Origin: Massilia putida
GTDB lineage: Bacteria > Pseudomonadota > Gammaproteobacteria > Burkholderiales > Burkholderiaceae_D
Assembly (NCBI RefSeq): GCF_001941825.1
Contig: NZ_CP019038.1
Span: 6,386,001 to 6,450,000 of the forward strand
Direction of reading: 5' to 3'
DNA: 64,000 bases
Shown here piece after piece: positions 48,194 to 56,588 of this stretch (position 1 is its first letter; the number at the start of each line of letters is the position of its first letter). The notes below the pieces were generated by a model, which saw only the letters and a program-made list of their open reading frames with translations, made no database searches and was not told the origin of the DNA. The translations under genes and the position numbers were made by a program.

Positions 48194-49108
48194 ATGGAAT
48201 TAAGACACCTGCGCTATTTCGTCGCGGTCGCGGAAGAAAGGAATTTCACGCGGGCCGCGGAGCGCCTGCACATCGCCCAGCCGCCGTTGAGCCGGCAGAT
48301 CCAGCAGCTGGAAGAAGACCTGGGTGTGACGCTCATCGAAAAAGGCGTGCGGCCGCTGCGCCTGACGGAGGCCGGCGCGTTCTTCCTGGCGCATGCCAGG
48401 CCGCTGCTCGACCAGGTGCGCGACCTGCGCACGATGACCCAGCGCGTGGGCAAGCTGGAACGCACGCTGTCCGCCGGCTTCGTGGCGTCGACCTTGTACG
48501 GTCTTCTGCCGGACATCATCCGCCGCTACCGCGAAAACAATCCGGAAGTGGAAGTGACGCTGCACGAGATGACGACGGTGGAGCAGCTCAAGGCGCTGAA
48601 GGAGGGACGCATCGACGTCGGCTTCGGGCGCCTGAAAAGCGAGGATCCGAGCATCCGCCGCATCCTGTTGCGCGAGGAGCCGATGGTGGTGGCGCTGTTC
48701 CCGGGCCACCGCCTGACGGAGAAGGAGGGCGACCTGCGCCTGACCGACCTGGTCCACGAACGCCTGCTGGTCTATCCCAAGGCGCCGCGCCCCAGCTTCG
48801 CCGACCAGGTGCTGGCCGCGTTCAGCCAGGCGAACCTGCGGGCCGACCACGTGACCGAAGTGCGCGAACTGCAGATCGCCATGGGCCTGGTGGCCGCCGG
48901 GGAGGGCATCGCGATCGTGCCGGAGAGCGTGCAGGGCATGCATCACCGGAACGTCATCTACCGCAGGCTGGCCGACAAGCATGCGTTCTCGCCGATCTTC
49001 TTCAGCGTACGCCTGATGGACCGCTCGCCCGAGCTGGAAAACATGCTGGCCGCCGTGTATTCGATCTACGACGACCTCGGCATCCCGTACGTCAAGGAAG
49101 TGCTGTAG
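48194..49108 (+). CDS. catR: CatM/BenM-type LysR regulator of ben and cat genes
   Basis: 304-residue LysR protein of the CatM/BenM/CatR group: [40 protein letters not shown] at the N-terminus, then a muconate-type effector domain (GFVASTLYGLLPDIIRRYRENNP, GRIDVGFGRLKSEDP, AAGEGIAIVPESVQ). It diverges from catB with the operator in between. It probably activates catB-pcaD and, through the twin operator 11 kb away, benE-benK-porin, with cis,cis-muconate (and perhaps benzoate) as effector. The symbol catR is used by analogy; catM or benM would fit equally. Confidence 0.85.
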   Translation: MELRHLRYFVAVAEERNFTRAAERLHIAQPPLSRQIQQLEEDLGVTLIEKGVRPLRLTEAGAFFLAHARPLLDQVRDLRTMTQRVGKLERTLSAGFVASTLYGLLPDIIRRYRENNPEVEVTLHEMTTVEQLKALKEGRIDVGFGRLKSEDPSIRRILLREEPMVVALFPGHRLTEKEGDLRLTDLVHERLLVYPKAPRPSFADQVLAAFSQANLRADHVTEVRELQIAMGLVAAGEGIAIVPESVQGMHHRNVIYRRLADKHAFSPIFFSVRLMDRSPELENMLAAVYSIYDDLGIPYVKEVL

Positions 49109-49196
49109 GGCGTCCCGGCGCCGCAAATTTGACGATTTTTGTATACCTGCATAAGATTGGTGTTTTGTCACATTAATTTTAAGTTTCCCAAAGGCA

Positions 49197-49871
49197 ATGA
49201 AACCAATGAAAGAACCTAGCGACCAACCCAACGGCAAGAAAGCCCCGGCGGAACCCGAGCGCAATCTGCGCGCCCAGGGGCAGCGCACGCGCAATGCCAT
49301 CATCGAGGTTGCGAAGGGCCTGCTGCTGGAAGGGGGGAGCCTGGAATTCACCTTGCGCGAGGTCGCGCTGCGAGCCGGTATCAGCATCAGCAATCTCCAG
49401 TATTACTTTCCGACGCGGCTCGCGGTGCTGCGGGCGGTCGTCGAGCCGGTGGTCGAGGCCTATTTGGGTGAGCTGCGGCAGGCGCTGACCGCCGAAGCGT
49501 CGTCCCGCGCGATGATCGATGCCTTGGTCGATCGCGCCCTCGAGGATGCGAAAAATGCCGAGCGCACGGCGCTGTGGTGGCATTTCGTTTCGCTGGCCGC
49601 CATCGATCCGGAGTGCTCGCAGCTGCTCGACGAATGGTACGAGGAAGTGACGCCGGGGATCGCGAAGTTCATCCGCGCCGTCGACCCTGCGTGCAAGCCG
49701 GCCGACAGTCTGCACCGCGCCACGCTGCTCATCGCAATGGCCGACGGCCTCAGTTTCCAATTGGGTGCCGGCCGCCGCAAGCGCAGCTACACGCGCGGCC
49801 TCGACGCCAAATTCCGCGCGGCCGTCGACTGCATCCTTCTGGGCGGGATGCCGCGCGCGGCGGACGGCTAG
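49197..49871 (+). CDS. TetR-family transcriptional regulator
   Basis: 224 residues. N-terminal TetR HTH (RNAIIEVAKGLLLEGGSLEFTLREVALRAGISISNLQYYFP) after a charged 25-residue leader, then a helical ligand domain with WWHFVSLAAIDPECSQLLDEWYE. The effector is unknown. An alternative ATG at 49206 has better spacing to AAAGG. Followed by a strong terminator, then the acyl-CoA dehydrogenase gene, which it may control. Confidence 0.85.
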   Translation: MKPMKEPSDQPNGKKAPAEPERNLRAQGQRTRNAIIEVAKGLLLEGGSLEFTLREVALRAGISISNLQYYFPTRLAVLRAVVEPVVEAYLGELRQALTAEASSRAMIDALVDRALEDAKNAERTALWWHFVSLAAIDPECSQLLDEWYEEVTPGIAKFIRAVDPACKPADSLHRATLLIAMADGLSFQLGAGRRKRSYTRGLDAKFRAAVDCILLGGMPRAADG

Positions 49872-49909
49872 TACCTCCTTATCGCAATATGCCGCCGCAA
49901 GGCGCAGGA

Positions 49910-49935
49910 CGACAGGCAAGCCTGTCGTTTTTTTT
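49910..49935 (+). terminator. Rho-independent terminator after tetR gene
   Basis: CGACAGGC, two-base loop, GCCTGTCG (8-bp stem), followed by eight T. Confidence 0.85.
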
Positions 49936-49954
49936 GCGCTTTATTTTTGTACTT

Positions 49955-49981
49955 TGTCCTAACTTCGGTAATATGTTCTAA
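49955..49981 (+). promoter_or_regulatory. TGNCCTAA direct repeat before acyl-CoA dehydrogenase
   Basis: TGTCCTAA at 49955 and TGTTCTAA at 49974, 19 bases apart, with GTAATATG between. The same arrangement, including a GTA-NN-ATG centre, occurs before the DUF1329 gene at 53224-53250. Two helical turns between repeats fits a regulator binding in tandem on one DNA face, or extended -35 and -10 elements of a less common sigma factor. Confidence 0.55.
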
Positions 49982-50040
49982 TATCAGGGCAGGGCGACCG
50001 GTACCGACAGCCGGCGGCCATACTTCGAAAGGAGACAACC

Positions 50041-51330
50041 ATGATTCGTCTGTACAAGACCACGGCATTGCCGCTGGCGGGCCTGAGCGGCTTCGAGACC
50101 CCGCTCTCGGAAGAGGAAACCGCAATCCAAAACACGGTGCACCGCTTCGCGCGCGACGTGTTGCGCCCCGTCGGCCGCCAACTCGACGGCATGGCGCCGG
50201 AAGAGGTGATCGCGCCGGGCTCGCCATTCTGGTCCGCGATGTTCGAGAGCGCGAAACTCGGCCTCGATCCGCAGCTGATCGCCCAGTTTCCGCCGGAAAT
50301 GGCGATCCGCATCGAATCGCTCATCGGCGAGGAACTCGGCTGGGGTGATCCGGGCCTGGCCATCTCGATCGGGGTCGCGACGGCGCCGCTGATGATGGCG
50401 CAGTCGCTCGGCAACCAGGAGCTGATCGACCTGTGCACGGGCAAGATCGGCTGCTGGATGAACACGCAGCCCGACCGCGGGTCCGACGCGGCGATCCTGT
50501 ACCGCGAGGAACTGAGCGCCAGCGGCCGCCAGCCGGTCGGCAACGTCAGCGCGAAAGTGGGCGAGGACGAGATCGTCATCAACGGCCAGAGCTCGGCGTG
50601 GATCTCGAACGGCTCGGTGGCGCAGGTCGCGCTCGCGTACATGGCGGCGGATTACGGCGACGGTTTCTACGGCACCGGCGAAAACAGCGCATTCACCAAC
50701 GGCATCGGCTTGATCATCCCGCTCGACCTGCCGGGCGTCTCGCGCGGCAAGCCGCTGGACAAGATCGGCCAGCGCGCCCTGCCGCAGGGCGAGATTTACT
50801 TCGACAACGTCCGGGTGCCGAAGCGCTTCGCCGTCGCGCTGCAGGACGAGTATCTCGGCAACCTGACGTCGATGTGGTCGTACGCCGGCACGCATATGTG
50901 CCAAGTGTTCGTGGGCGCCGCGCGCGCGGCGTTTGAACTGGCGCTGGCGTACTGCCACGAGCGCAAGCAGGGTGGGGCACTGCTGATCGAGCACCAGATG
51001 ACGCAGCTGCGCCTGGGCGATATGCTGCGTCGCCTGGAGATGGCACGCGCGATCGCCCGCCGCAGCCTCGCGTACGCACGCATGTCGCCGCAGAGCCATC
51101 CGTTCGTGACGGCCCAGGCCAAGGTCAGCGTGACGGAAGAGGCGATGAAGATTACGCACGAGGCGATGCAGCTCCTGGGCGGCAACGCGACCACGCGTGA
51201 ATTCCCGATCGAGAAGATGTTCCGCGACGTTCGTTCCGCACTGATCGAGGATGGCGAAAACTACGTCCTGACGTCGCGCCTGGGTGTGCTGGCTGGACGC
51301 CTGTACCAGAACGGCTGGACGCGGGAGTGA
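50041..51330 (+). CDS. Acyl-CoA dehydrogenase family protein
   Basis: 429-residue flavoprotein. N-terminal helical domain (EEETAIQNTVHRFARDVLRPVGRQLDG), beta domain (CWMNTQPDRGSDAAILY, VINGQSSAWISNGSVAQVALAYM), C-terminal helical domain (LLIEHQMTQLRLGDMLRRLEMA, ITHEAMQLLGGNATTREFPIEKMFRDVRSALIEDGENYVL). A Glu near the end (IEDGENYVL) sits where the catalytic base is found in the common families. Substrate unknown. AAAGGAGA precedes the ATG. It heads an operon with two membrane proteins. Confidence 0.85.
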   Translation: MIRLYKTTALPLAGLSGFETPLSEEETAIQNTVHRFARDVLRPVGRQLDGMAPEEVIAPGSPFWSAMFESAKLGLDPQLIAQFPPEMAIRIESLIGEELGWGDPGLAISIGVATAPLMMAQSLGNQELIDLCTGKIGCWMNTQPDRGSDAAILYREELSASGRQPVGNVSAKVGEDEIVINGQSSAWISNGSVAQVALAYMAADYGDGFYGTGENSAFTNGIGLIIPLDLPGVSRGKPLDKIGQRALPQGEIYFDNVRVPKRFAVALQDEYLGNLTSMWSYAGTHMCQVFVGAARAAFELALAYCHERKQGGALLIEHQMTQLRLGDMLRRLEMARAIARRSLAYARMSPQSHPFVTAQAKVSVTEEAMKITHEAMQLLGGNATTREFPIEKMFRDVRSALIEDGENYVLTSRLGVLAGRLYQNGWTRE

Positions 51331-51332
51331 TC

Positions 51333-51968
51333 ATGGACGCCAAAACCATCATCCTCTGCAGCGCCACGGTCCTGCTGCTGGCGACCTCGCTGATCTACGG
51401 CCTCAAATTCCTCGGGCGGCGCAACTACCTGCTCGGCGTCGAGTGGCTCGTTGTGACCTTGTCGACGTCGAACCTGCTCGTCTACCTGCTGAGCGGCGCG
51501 CAGACCGCCTACAAGATCTCGTACTTCTGCGACGCGTTTTCGCGCGGATTCGGCATTCCCGTCATCGCCACGGCGGGCCTGATGGCGGTGACGCACCGCT
51601 ACAAGCCGTCGACGTTCACGGACATCGTGTTCTTTGTCGGTGCCATCGCCGGGACGGCCGTGCTGGTGTCGGGTGGACTCGTCGCGAAACCGCTGCCGTA
51701 CTTCTATGTGCTCATGTGGACCGCGTACTCGGTCTATCTCGCATACTTCGCCTGGCGCCTGATGCGCGCCGGGCAGACCGGCTACGCGCTGGGCGTGGTC
51801 GTCGCGCTGGTGCTCGGGGAGGCTGTCGCCTGGACCTACGACCTGTTCCAGTTCCCCCACGACGACGGCCGCCTGATGTTTTACACGTTCGCGCTGACGA
51901 CCTGGTCGTACACGGTGGTGCAGCTGTATTACGCCTATGGCGCGCTGGAACGCGTGGAGGCCAAATGA
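51333..51968 (+). CDS. Seven-helix membrane protein of unknown function
   Basis: 211 residues, about seven transmembrane helices (TIILCSATVLLLATSLIYG through TFALTTWSYTVVQLYYAYG), with short loops and no signal peptide. I do not recognise the family. It starts 2 bases after the acyl-CoA dehydrogenase stop with GGGAG upstream, and its stop overlaps the next ATG by 4 bases, so it is translationally coupled to the following membrane protein; the two probably form one complex. Confidence 0.75.
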   Translation: MDAKTIILCSATVLLLATSLIYGLKFLGRRNYLLGVEWLVVTLSTSNLLVYLLSGAQTAYKISYFCDAFSRGFGIPVIATAGLMAVTHRYKPSTFTDIVFFVGAIAGTAVLVSGGLVAKPLPYFYVLMWTAYSVYLAYFAWRLMRAGQTGYALGVVVALVLGEAVAWTYDLFQFPHDDGRLMFYTFALTTWSYTVVQLYYAYGALERVEAK

Positions 51969-52693
51969 GAGCCGCGCGTTTCACGGCCTGGACGGCCATC
52001 GTCGGCGGCCTGTTCGCGTACACGAACGTCGCCCTGGTATTGATGGCTACGGGCGGGAACACGGAGGCGATCCTGCACGGCGCCACCATGTTGGCCCTGC
52101 CGACAGGCACCCGCGACCTGTTCCGGTGGGGGATGTGCGCCGATATCGTTGGATTTTATTTGCCCGTCCTCGCTATCGGGGCGTATCTATGGCACCGCCA
52201 GCGCGAGCAGACCGGTGCCATGGGCGACATGGCGCTGCTGGCGATCCTTTTATACGCGGTGGTTGGCGTCGCGGGAGCATCGCTGCAGCTTGCGGCCCTG
52301 CATCCGCTGGCGCAGATGTACGCGGGCGGGAACGAGTCCGTCAGGGCCGCCGCTGACGCGGCGTGGACCGCCATTGCGCAGGGGAGTCAGCGTGGCCTGT
52401 GGTGGAGCGAAGGGCCCGTCGTGCTGTTCTGGGGCCTCGTCGTCGGTCCCCAGCTCGGCAAGGAGGAATGGGGCAGACCGCGCCTGTTCCTGCTGAAGGC
52501 GACCGGCTGGTGCTTCGGCCTGTTCTTCGTGTGCGGCATGTTCGACGCGCTGGCGCCCCTGATGAAGGCGATGCTAGTGATCGTCGTGCTGATCTTCCCG
52601 TTGTGGATGCTGTCGTTCGGCGGCCAGTTGCTGCGCCATGCGCGCTACCAATCCGCGCCGGGACAGGCAACGTTGACCGGGAAGGGGCTATAA
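51965..52693 (+). CDS. Six-helix membrane protein of unknown function
   Basis: 242 residues with about six transmembrane helices (FTAWTAIVGGLFAYTNVALVLMA to MLVIVVLIFPLWMLSFGGQLL). Family not recognised. It overlaps the previous gene (ATGA), which marks a two-gene membrane module linked to an acyl-CoA dehydrogenase. A role in electron transfer or lipid handling would be guesswork. Confidence 0.75.
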   Translation: MRAARFTAWTAIVGGLFAYTNVALVLMATGGNTEAILHGATMLALPTGTRDLFRWGMCADIVGFYLPVLAIGAYLWHRQREQTGAMGDMALLAILLYAVVGVAGASLQLAALHPLAQMYAGGNESVRAAADAAWTAIAQGSQRGLWWSEGPVVLFWGLVVGPQLGKEEWGRPRLFLLKATGWCFGLFFVCGMFDALAPLMKAMLVIVVLIFPLWMLSFGGQLLRHARYQSAPGQATLTGKGL

Positions 52694-53112
<419 letters not shown>

Positions 53113-53132
53113 CCCACCGCGCGCCCACGCGA

Positions 53133-53168
53133 GGCCGGATCCGACGTTCGTTCGGATCCGGCCTTTTT
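53133..53168 (+). terminator. Rho-independent terminator after nitronate monooxygenase remnant
   Basis: GGCCGGATCCGA and TCGGATCCGGCC form a 12-bp perfect stem around a 7-base loop, followed by five T. It closes the acyl-CoA dehydrogenase operon. Confidence 0.9.
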
Positions 53169-53223
53169 GTTTACCTCCCAAACATTACCGCGTCGTTGTT
53201 TTTCAATTTTCTGTTTGTATGTT

Positions 53224-53250
53224 TGACCTAAGTTTAGTAGAATGTCCTAA
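53224..53250 (+). promoter_or_regulatory. TGNCCTAA direct repeat before DUF1329 gene
   Basis: TGACCTAA at 53224 and TGTCCTAA at 53243, 19 bases apart, 34 bases before the DUF1329 start. It mirrors the repeat before the acyl-CoA dehydrogenase gene (TTG-CCTAA, GTA, ATGT-CTAA all shared). Confidence 0.55.
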
Positions 53251-53283
53251 AAGAGCGACAACCTTCATCAACAGGAGACGAAG

Positions 53284-54648
53284 ATGGACATCAAGACGAT
53301 TTTTCTCGGTACGACGCTCGTACTCGGCGCGGCAGCCCACGCCGCGGTCGGCGAGCAGGAAGCGGCGAAGCTCGGCAAGGAGTTGACACCGGTGGGTGCC
53401 GAGCGCGCGGGCAACAAGGACGGGACGATTCCCGCCTGGACCGGCGGCGACATGAAGGCGCCGGCCGGCTGGAAGACGGGCGCGCCGCGCCCCGATCCGT
53501 ACGCGGCCGACAAGCGCCTGTTCTCGATCGACGCGTCGAACGTCGACCGCTACAAGGACAAGCTGGCGCCTGGCCAGGTCGAGATGGTGAAGACGATCCC
53601 CGGCTACCGCATGGACGTCTACGCGACGCACCGCTCGTGCGGCTACCCGGAGTTCTTCTACGAGCGTACGAAGAAGAATGCATCGACCGCGAAGATGGCT
53701 GCCAACGGTCACGACATCGCCGAGGCCATCGGCGCCGCCGTGCCGTTCCCGATCCCCCACAGTGGCGCCGAGGCGGTCTGGAACCACAAGTTGAACTGGA
53801 AGGGCGAAGGCTTCACGTCGCATTACGCCGGCTACATCCCGCCCAAGGGCAGCGACAGCATCGGCGAGCCGATCGCGCAGGACGAATTCGAAACGTCGCC
53901 CATGTGGTCGCCGTCGAACAAGGGCATCGCCGACGCGCGCGGCATCGAATACCAGATGCTCAACGTGTTCACCGGCCCGCCGTCCATCGCCGGCGATGCG
54001 ACGCTCGCGCAATACAACTTCTCCAAGCCGAACGACGTCTGGCTGTACTTCGCGAGCCAGCGCCGCGTGCGCCGCGCACCGACGTATCAGTACGACGCGC
54101 CGGTGCTGAACACCGAAAACCTGGAAATCGTCGACCAGTACCTGCAGTTCAACGGCCCGCTGGACCGCTACGACTGGAAGATCGCCGGCAAGAAGGAGGT
54201 CTACGTCCCGTACAACACTTATCGCCTGAATTCGCCGGCGAACAAGGTCGCGGACGTCGTCAAGCCGAAGTTCTTCAGCCGCGACCTGACCCGCTACGAG
54301 CTGCACCGCATGTGGGTTGTGGAAGCGACGCTCAAAGAAGGCATGCGCCACATGTTCCCCAAGCGGACCTTCTACATCGACGAAGACACGTGGACGATCC
54401 TCGTCGAGGACATGTACGACGCTCAGGGCAAGGTCTGGCGCACGTCCGAGATGGGACCGTACATGGCGTGGGAAGTGCCCGCGTGCGTGTGGGCGGCCAA
54501 CAGCAGCTATGACCACGTCACGGGCCGCGTCCTGCTGGACCGCGTCCTCGCCGGCGGCAAGGAACCCGACTGGCTGGCCGCGCGTGAAGGCCGGCTGAAG
54601 GCGGGCACTTTCGAACCGGACGGCCTGCGCCGCGCGACGACGCGCTAA
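53284..54648 (+). CDS. DUF1329 protein, secreted
   Basis: 454 residues. Signal peptide (KTIFLGTTLVLGAAAHAA), then the DUF1329 pattern: AAKLGKELTPVGAERAGNKDGTIPAWTGG near the start and repeated WTILVEDMYDAQGKVWR-like strands at the end. The family is thought to have a lipoprotein-carrier-like (LolB-like) half-barrel fold and is almost always encoded beside DUF1302. AGGAGA precedes the ATG. First gene of a seven-gene or longer run; likely a periplasmic carrier of a hydrophobic ligand. Confidence 0.88.
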   Translation: MDIKTIFLGTTLVLGAAAHAAVGEQEAAKLGKELTPVGAERAGNKDGTIPAWTGGDMKAPAGWKTGAPRPDPYAADKRLFSIDASNVDRYKDKLAPGQVEMVKTIPGYRMDVYATHRSCGYPEFFYERTKKNASTAKMAANGHDIAEAIGAAVPFPIPHSGAEAVWNHKLNWKGEGFTSHYAGYIPPKGSDSIGEPIAQDEFETSPMWSPSNKGIADARGIEYQMLNVFTGPPSIAGDATLAQYNFSKPNDVWLYFASQRRVRRAPTYQYDAPVLNTENLEIVDQYLQFNGPLDRYDWKIAGKKEVYVPYNTYRLNSPANKVADVVKPKFFSRDLTRYELHRMWVVEATLKEGMRHMFPKRTFYIDEDTWTILVEDMYDAQGKVWRTSEMGPYMAWEVPACVWAANSSYDHVTGRVLLDRVLAGGKEPDWLAAREGRLKAGTFEPDGLRRATTR

Positions 54649-54673
54649 TCACACGATAAAAGGGGATGCGGAG

Positions 54674-56587
54674 ATGAAGACACGTGATGATGTGGAAGTG
54701 CGCCTGGTGCGCACTCTGGCCGCGACGGCCGTCCTGGGCGCGCTGGCGGCGGCGGGATCTGCCCGCGCCGCCGAGTGGCCGCTGGCCAGTGGCTGGTCGG
54801 TGAACCTGGATTCGACGGTGTCGTTCGGCCTGGCCGTGCGCACGTCGAAGACGGATTGCCGCAACGTCGGCAATGACAACGGCGGCTGCGTCGGCGATGC
54901 GGTGACGCCGCTGCAGGCGGCGTATCCGAATGCGTATTCGATGAACCTGGATACGCTGCGCCTGAACCAGGACCTGGGCAACCTGCACTACAAGAACGGG
55001 CAGGTCGTATCGGCCAACCTGCAGTACACGGCCGACCTGTTCGTGAAAGGCGAGGACGGCTGGAGCGGCCTGCTGCGCGGCGTCGTCAACCACGACTTCG
55101 CCATCGACCATACGAAGCGCGGCCCGCTCGATCCGGACGCGAAGCATTTCGCCGTCAGCAATCCGCGCTGGCTCGACGCCTATGTGACGAAGGAATTCGA
55201 CCTCGGCGACCAGCAGGCGCGCGTCCGCGTCGGCAACCAGGTGCTGAGCTGGGGCGAGGACCTGTACATCACGGGCGGCGTGAACTCGATCAATCCGATC
55301 TACGTGCCGGCCGCGCACCAGCCGGGCACGCCGCTGAAGAATCTGTTCATCCCGGCACCGATGGTGTCGTTCAGCACCTCGCTCGCGCACGGCCTCGGCG
55401 TGGAAGCGTTCTACCAGTGGAAGTGGAACCGCTTCGAATTCGACGCGCCCGGCACGTTCTTCTCGACCAGTAACTTCCTCGGCAAGGGCGGACGCGGGAT
55501 CTACCTGCCGACGTCCGTCCTGAACGCGGCCGTGGCGCCGTTCGGCCTGCCGCCGTTCCCGGCCGGGACGATCGGCAACACGGGCACGGTCATCACGGGA
55601 CCGAATCCCGCCACCGGCCTGCCGTACGACCGGCGGCTAAGCTTCGGCGAGCTGGCGAATCCCGCGACCAACCCGGCCGGGGCAATCATCGGCGCGGGTA
55701 CCGTCATCCCGCGCGCCGCCGACCGCACGCCGAGAAACGGCCAGGGCGGTATCGCACTGCGCTACCAGTTGCCCGACTCCGGCAATGAACTGGGCCTGTA
55801 CTACACCCGCTACGACGACAAGGTGCCGTTCGTGAGCTATCAGGTGGTCGGCACCAATGCGAATCCGTTCGGCTGGGAGGCCGCGCTGGACTACGGCCGC
55901 AACCGCAACCTGTTCGGCGTGTCGTACAACTTCCAGGCCGGCGAATGGGCCATCGGCACCGAACTGTCGTTCCGTCCGCGCGACGGCGTGGCGATCGACC
56001 CGAGCTCCGTGATCGACCCGCGCAATGCCCATTACTGCAATGCGCTCACTGATTTCACGGCGGCGCCCGTCGGCACGTATTGCCGCGGCTGGGTCGACAC
56101 GCAGCACTACCAGCTGCACATGACGGGCATCCACATCATGTCGCCCTCGGGTTCGTTCGGCGGCCTGCTGCGGCTGCTCGGCGCGAGCGAGGGCACGATC
56201 ACGGCGGAGACGGCGGTCGCGCACTATCCGAAGTTGAGGCTGGACGGCAGCGTGCCGTACGCCGTCACGGCCGACTACAAGCTGCCGACCAAGACGTCGT
56301 GGGGCATGGTGGTCGCGAGTTCCGTGACGTATCCGAACGTGTTCGGCACGCGCGCGTCGGTGGCGCCCGACATCGCAATCTCGCAAGGCCTGTCCGGCGT
56401 GGCCGCGACGGCGTTGCCGGGCTTCGTCAAGGGGGCGGGTGCGGCGGTGCTCGGCGCGACGATCGACTTCAAGGTCAAGCCCGAGACGAAGCTGCGCGTG
56501 GACGTGACGCAGAACTGGGGCGGTGGGGCGAGCAATCTGCTGCGCGACCGTAATTTCATGACCATCAGCCTGACGTCGTCCTTCTAA
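54674..56587 (+). CDS. DUF1302 outer-membrane protein
   Basis: 637 residues. A signal peptide with an Arg-bearing leader (VRLVRTLAATAVLGALAAAGSARA), then the DUF1302 opening SGWSVNLDSTVSFGLAVRT. Later it shows many alternating amphipathic strands, VRVGNQVLSWGEDLYITGGVN (a conserved family motif), and a terminal Phe (MTISLTSSF), consistent with a beta-barrel. It lies 25 bases after the DUF1329 gene. Proposed to form the outer-membrane channel of the locus. Confidence 0.87.
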   Translation: MKTRDDVEVRLVRTLAATAVLGALAAAGSARAAEWPLASGWSVNLDSTVSFGLAVRTSKTDCRNVGNDNGGCVGDAVTPLQAAYPNAYSMNLDTLRLNQDLGNLHYKNGQVVSANLQYTADLFVKGEDGWSGLLRGVVNHDFAIDHTKRGPLDPDAKHFAVSNPRWLDAYVTKEFDLGDQQARVRVGNQVLSWGEDLYITGGVNSINPIYVPAAHQPGTPLKNLFIPAPMVSFSTSLAHGLGVEAFYQWKWNRFEFDAPGTFFSTSNFLGKGGRGIYLPTSVLNAAVAPFGLPPFPAGTIGNTGTVITGPNPATGLPYDRRLSFGELANPATNPAGAIIGAGTVIPRAADRTPRNGQGGIALRYQLPDSGNELGLYYTRYDDKVPFVSYQVVGTNANPFGWEAALDYGRNRNLFGVSYNFQAGEWAIGTELSFRPRDGVAIDPSSVIDPRNAHYCNALTDFTAAPVGTYCRGWVDTQHYQLHMTGIHIMSPSGSFGGLLRLLGASEGTITAETAVAHYPKLRLDGSVPYAVTADYKLPTKTSWGMVVASSVTYPNVFGTRASVAPDIAISQGLSGVAATALPGFVKGAGAAVLGATIDFKVKPETKLRVDVTQNWGGGASNLLRDRNFMTISLTSSF

Positions 56588-56588
56588 A

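Noticed and set aside
49109..49196. TGNCCTAA-type site in front of the TetR gene
   Set aside because: No copy found in this spacer, so autoregulation of TetR through that motif is not supported.
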